Assembly: GCA_013397845.1 (NCBI GenBank)
Contig: VZTG01001540.1
Span: 386,754 to 450,753, forward strand
Source of the DNA: Melanocharis versteri
Taxonomy: Eukaryota; Chordata; Aves; Passeriformes; Melanocharitidae
Direction: 5' to 3'
Length of the DNA stretch: 64,000 nucleotides
The position numbers and the translations under genes were made by a program. The notes under the pieces were generated by a model, which had not been told where the DNA came from, ran no database searches, and worked only from the letters and a program-made list of their open reading frames with translations. Of this stretch, positions 62,762 through 64,000 are shown piece after piece (the stretch's first letter is position 1; each line of letters starts with the position of its first letter).

Positions 62762-64000
62762 AATAAAGAATACAAGAGAGGTGGATTCAAATCTGAAAAA
62801 AAGAATCATCAAAATTTGACCTGGGAACATCCCACCCTCTACTTATTAGACATTTTCACCCATATAATGTTTTTATTTACAGAATAGCTATCAAAAAGGT
62901 TCCAACCTAAGCCTAAGGATGAAGTAACTCACCAGAGGGGTAGCTGTAAACAATGTTGTATATCTAAGAAGTGGGTCAAAGACCAGGTATCCTCTCTCAA
63001 TAAAGTAACTAAAAGTTGACAACACAGAGCTGAGCTAGGAGTAGAGAATTAAATAGAATATTGGAATATTCTAAGACAAACAGAAAAATCTGAAAATAAT
63101 TACAATCTGTAATTGCAAAGAAGTGACCCACTGGTACATGAATTGGGTAGGAGTTAGATGTCCTTCTGAGAAATTGCTCCAGACTGTGCCAGCCTGTGAA
63201 ACTCAGTCTTAGTCATAGTAGCTGGAAAGCTGGCCTTACTTCTCCACATCCAGTACAAGCCAGTTGTTTAAGTTGCAAATGCCGCTTTAAAATGCTCAGG
63301 CTGTGAAAAAAATAAAACCAACACATTGGCGTAATGAAGTGCAACTTTGAGGAACAGCTTTTTAATGGGAGAGCACAGATGTTCTGTGCACAATGGCTAT
63401 GGTTTAAATTGAAAAGTGCCATTGTTTGGTCATCATTTCAAATCACGGTACTCTAAAGGAGAGTTTTCAGGACATACACACTTGAGAAGCACAAAGCTAA
63501 GGTAGAGCTAAATTGTTATATCTGTTTTGGTGTGACTGAGTGAAAAGAAAATGGTTTTCATGTACATGGAATACAGAAAGTGGAAAATCATACTTGACGT
63601 AGAAGGCGAGACCAGGAGTGAAAGGCAAACAGCAGCCTTCCATCAGCTGATGGGAGGGAAAAAGAAAAGATTTTTTCCGCAAAGCTGGCACTACTGCAAT
63701 GGGTAGGAAGACAGTGCTGCTTCCCTGGAGCCTACAGGCTGGCTGTGCACTGGCACTGGAACAGGAGGAAGAGGGAAAGAGATACCAACACCCAGTGTTT
63801 GTTTCACTAGGCAGAGGTATCCAAGTCAGCCATGCCATATGACTGCACAGATCCCCTCCTCTGCCACAACACCAGGGGGATCTCTAGGCTGCTGCCATAA
63901 GAGAGCAAAGCCTGCCTTCCTGACAGCAAAGTCATCAGCAACCACTCCTGGCGAGCACTCACACTACTTTTATTTATCCTGCACTTCAGAGCAGCCTCTG

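Larger units (their letters stand above)
59513..64000. other. Non-coding stretch to the window end
   Basis: About 4.5 kb. A purine tract (59927-60029), a 40-bp tandem duplication (61101-61180), an inverted repeat (61592-61627) and a 9-bp tandem repeat (62735-62761) are the only structures. A 126-codon open frame at 60344-60724 and a 113-codon minus-strand frame at 63497-63838 show no recognised domain. Confidence 0.55.

Noticed and set aside
63497..63838. 113-codon minus-strand open frame near the window end
   Set aside because: No domain, signal peptide or splice context recognised.

Overview
The window looks like about 64 kb of non-coding nuclear DNA from a bird. It is AT-rich, has no recognisable exon, and every long open frame is short, closed by stops, or lies inside a repeat. 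The avian call rests on several CR1 non-LTR retrotransposons, some ending in the bird-typical ATGATTCTA-like 3' tail, and on LTRs of the kind common in bird genomes. The species or order cannot be told from the sequence alone.

Layout. Bases 2011-3058 hold a long, 5'-truncated CR1 on the minus strand that still shows reverse-transcriptase motifs. An ERVL-type LTR lies at 12624-13440 and a second, related one at 46372-46950, both read on the minus strand. A compact solo LTR with a TATA box and polyadenylation signal sits at 40471-40775 on the plus strand. Further CR1 pieces lie at 22865-22920 (an old L3/CR1-like tail), 29612-29944 (plus), 34120-34478, 34646-34830, 35035-35391, 51657-52180 and 59326-59512. 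The pieces at 34646-35391 form a mosaic: a 204-bp TG...CA segment with LTR-like signals replaces part of the CR1 body, next to an ambiguous base. One assembly gap of 35 Ns is at 56544-56578.

The rest (about 58 kb) is unannotated intergenic or intronic sequence. It contains local structure: a diverged duplicated segment of unknown family (52271-52422 and 52889-53033) around a GC-rich block, several perfect hairpins (30018-30045, 53729-53760, 54869-54948, 61592-61627), a 40-bp tandem duplication built on TAATTA cores (61101-61180), purine tracts and simple repeats. I see no protein-coding gene, functional RNA gene, CRISPR array or operon. The window reads as a gene desert or long intron shaped by retrotransposon insertions.
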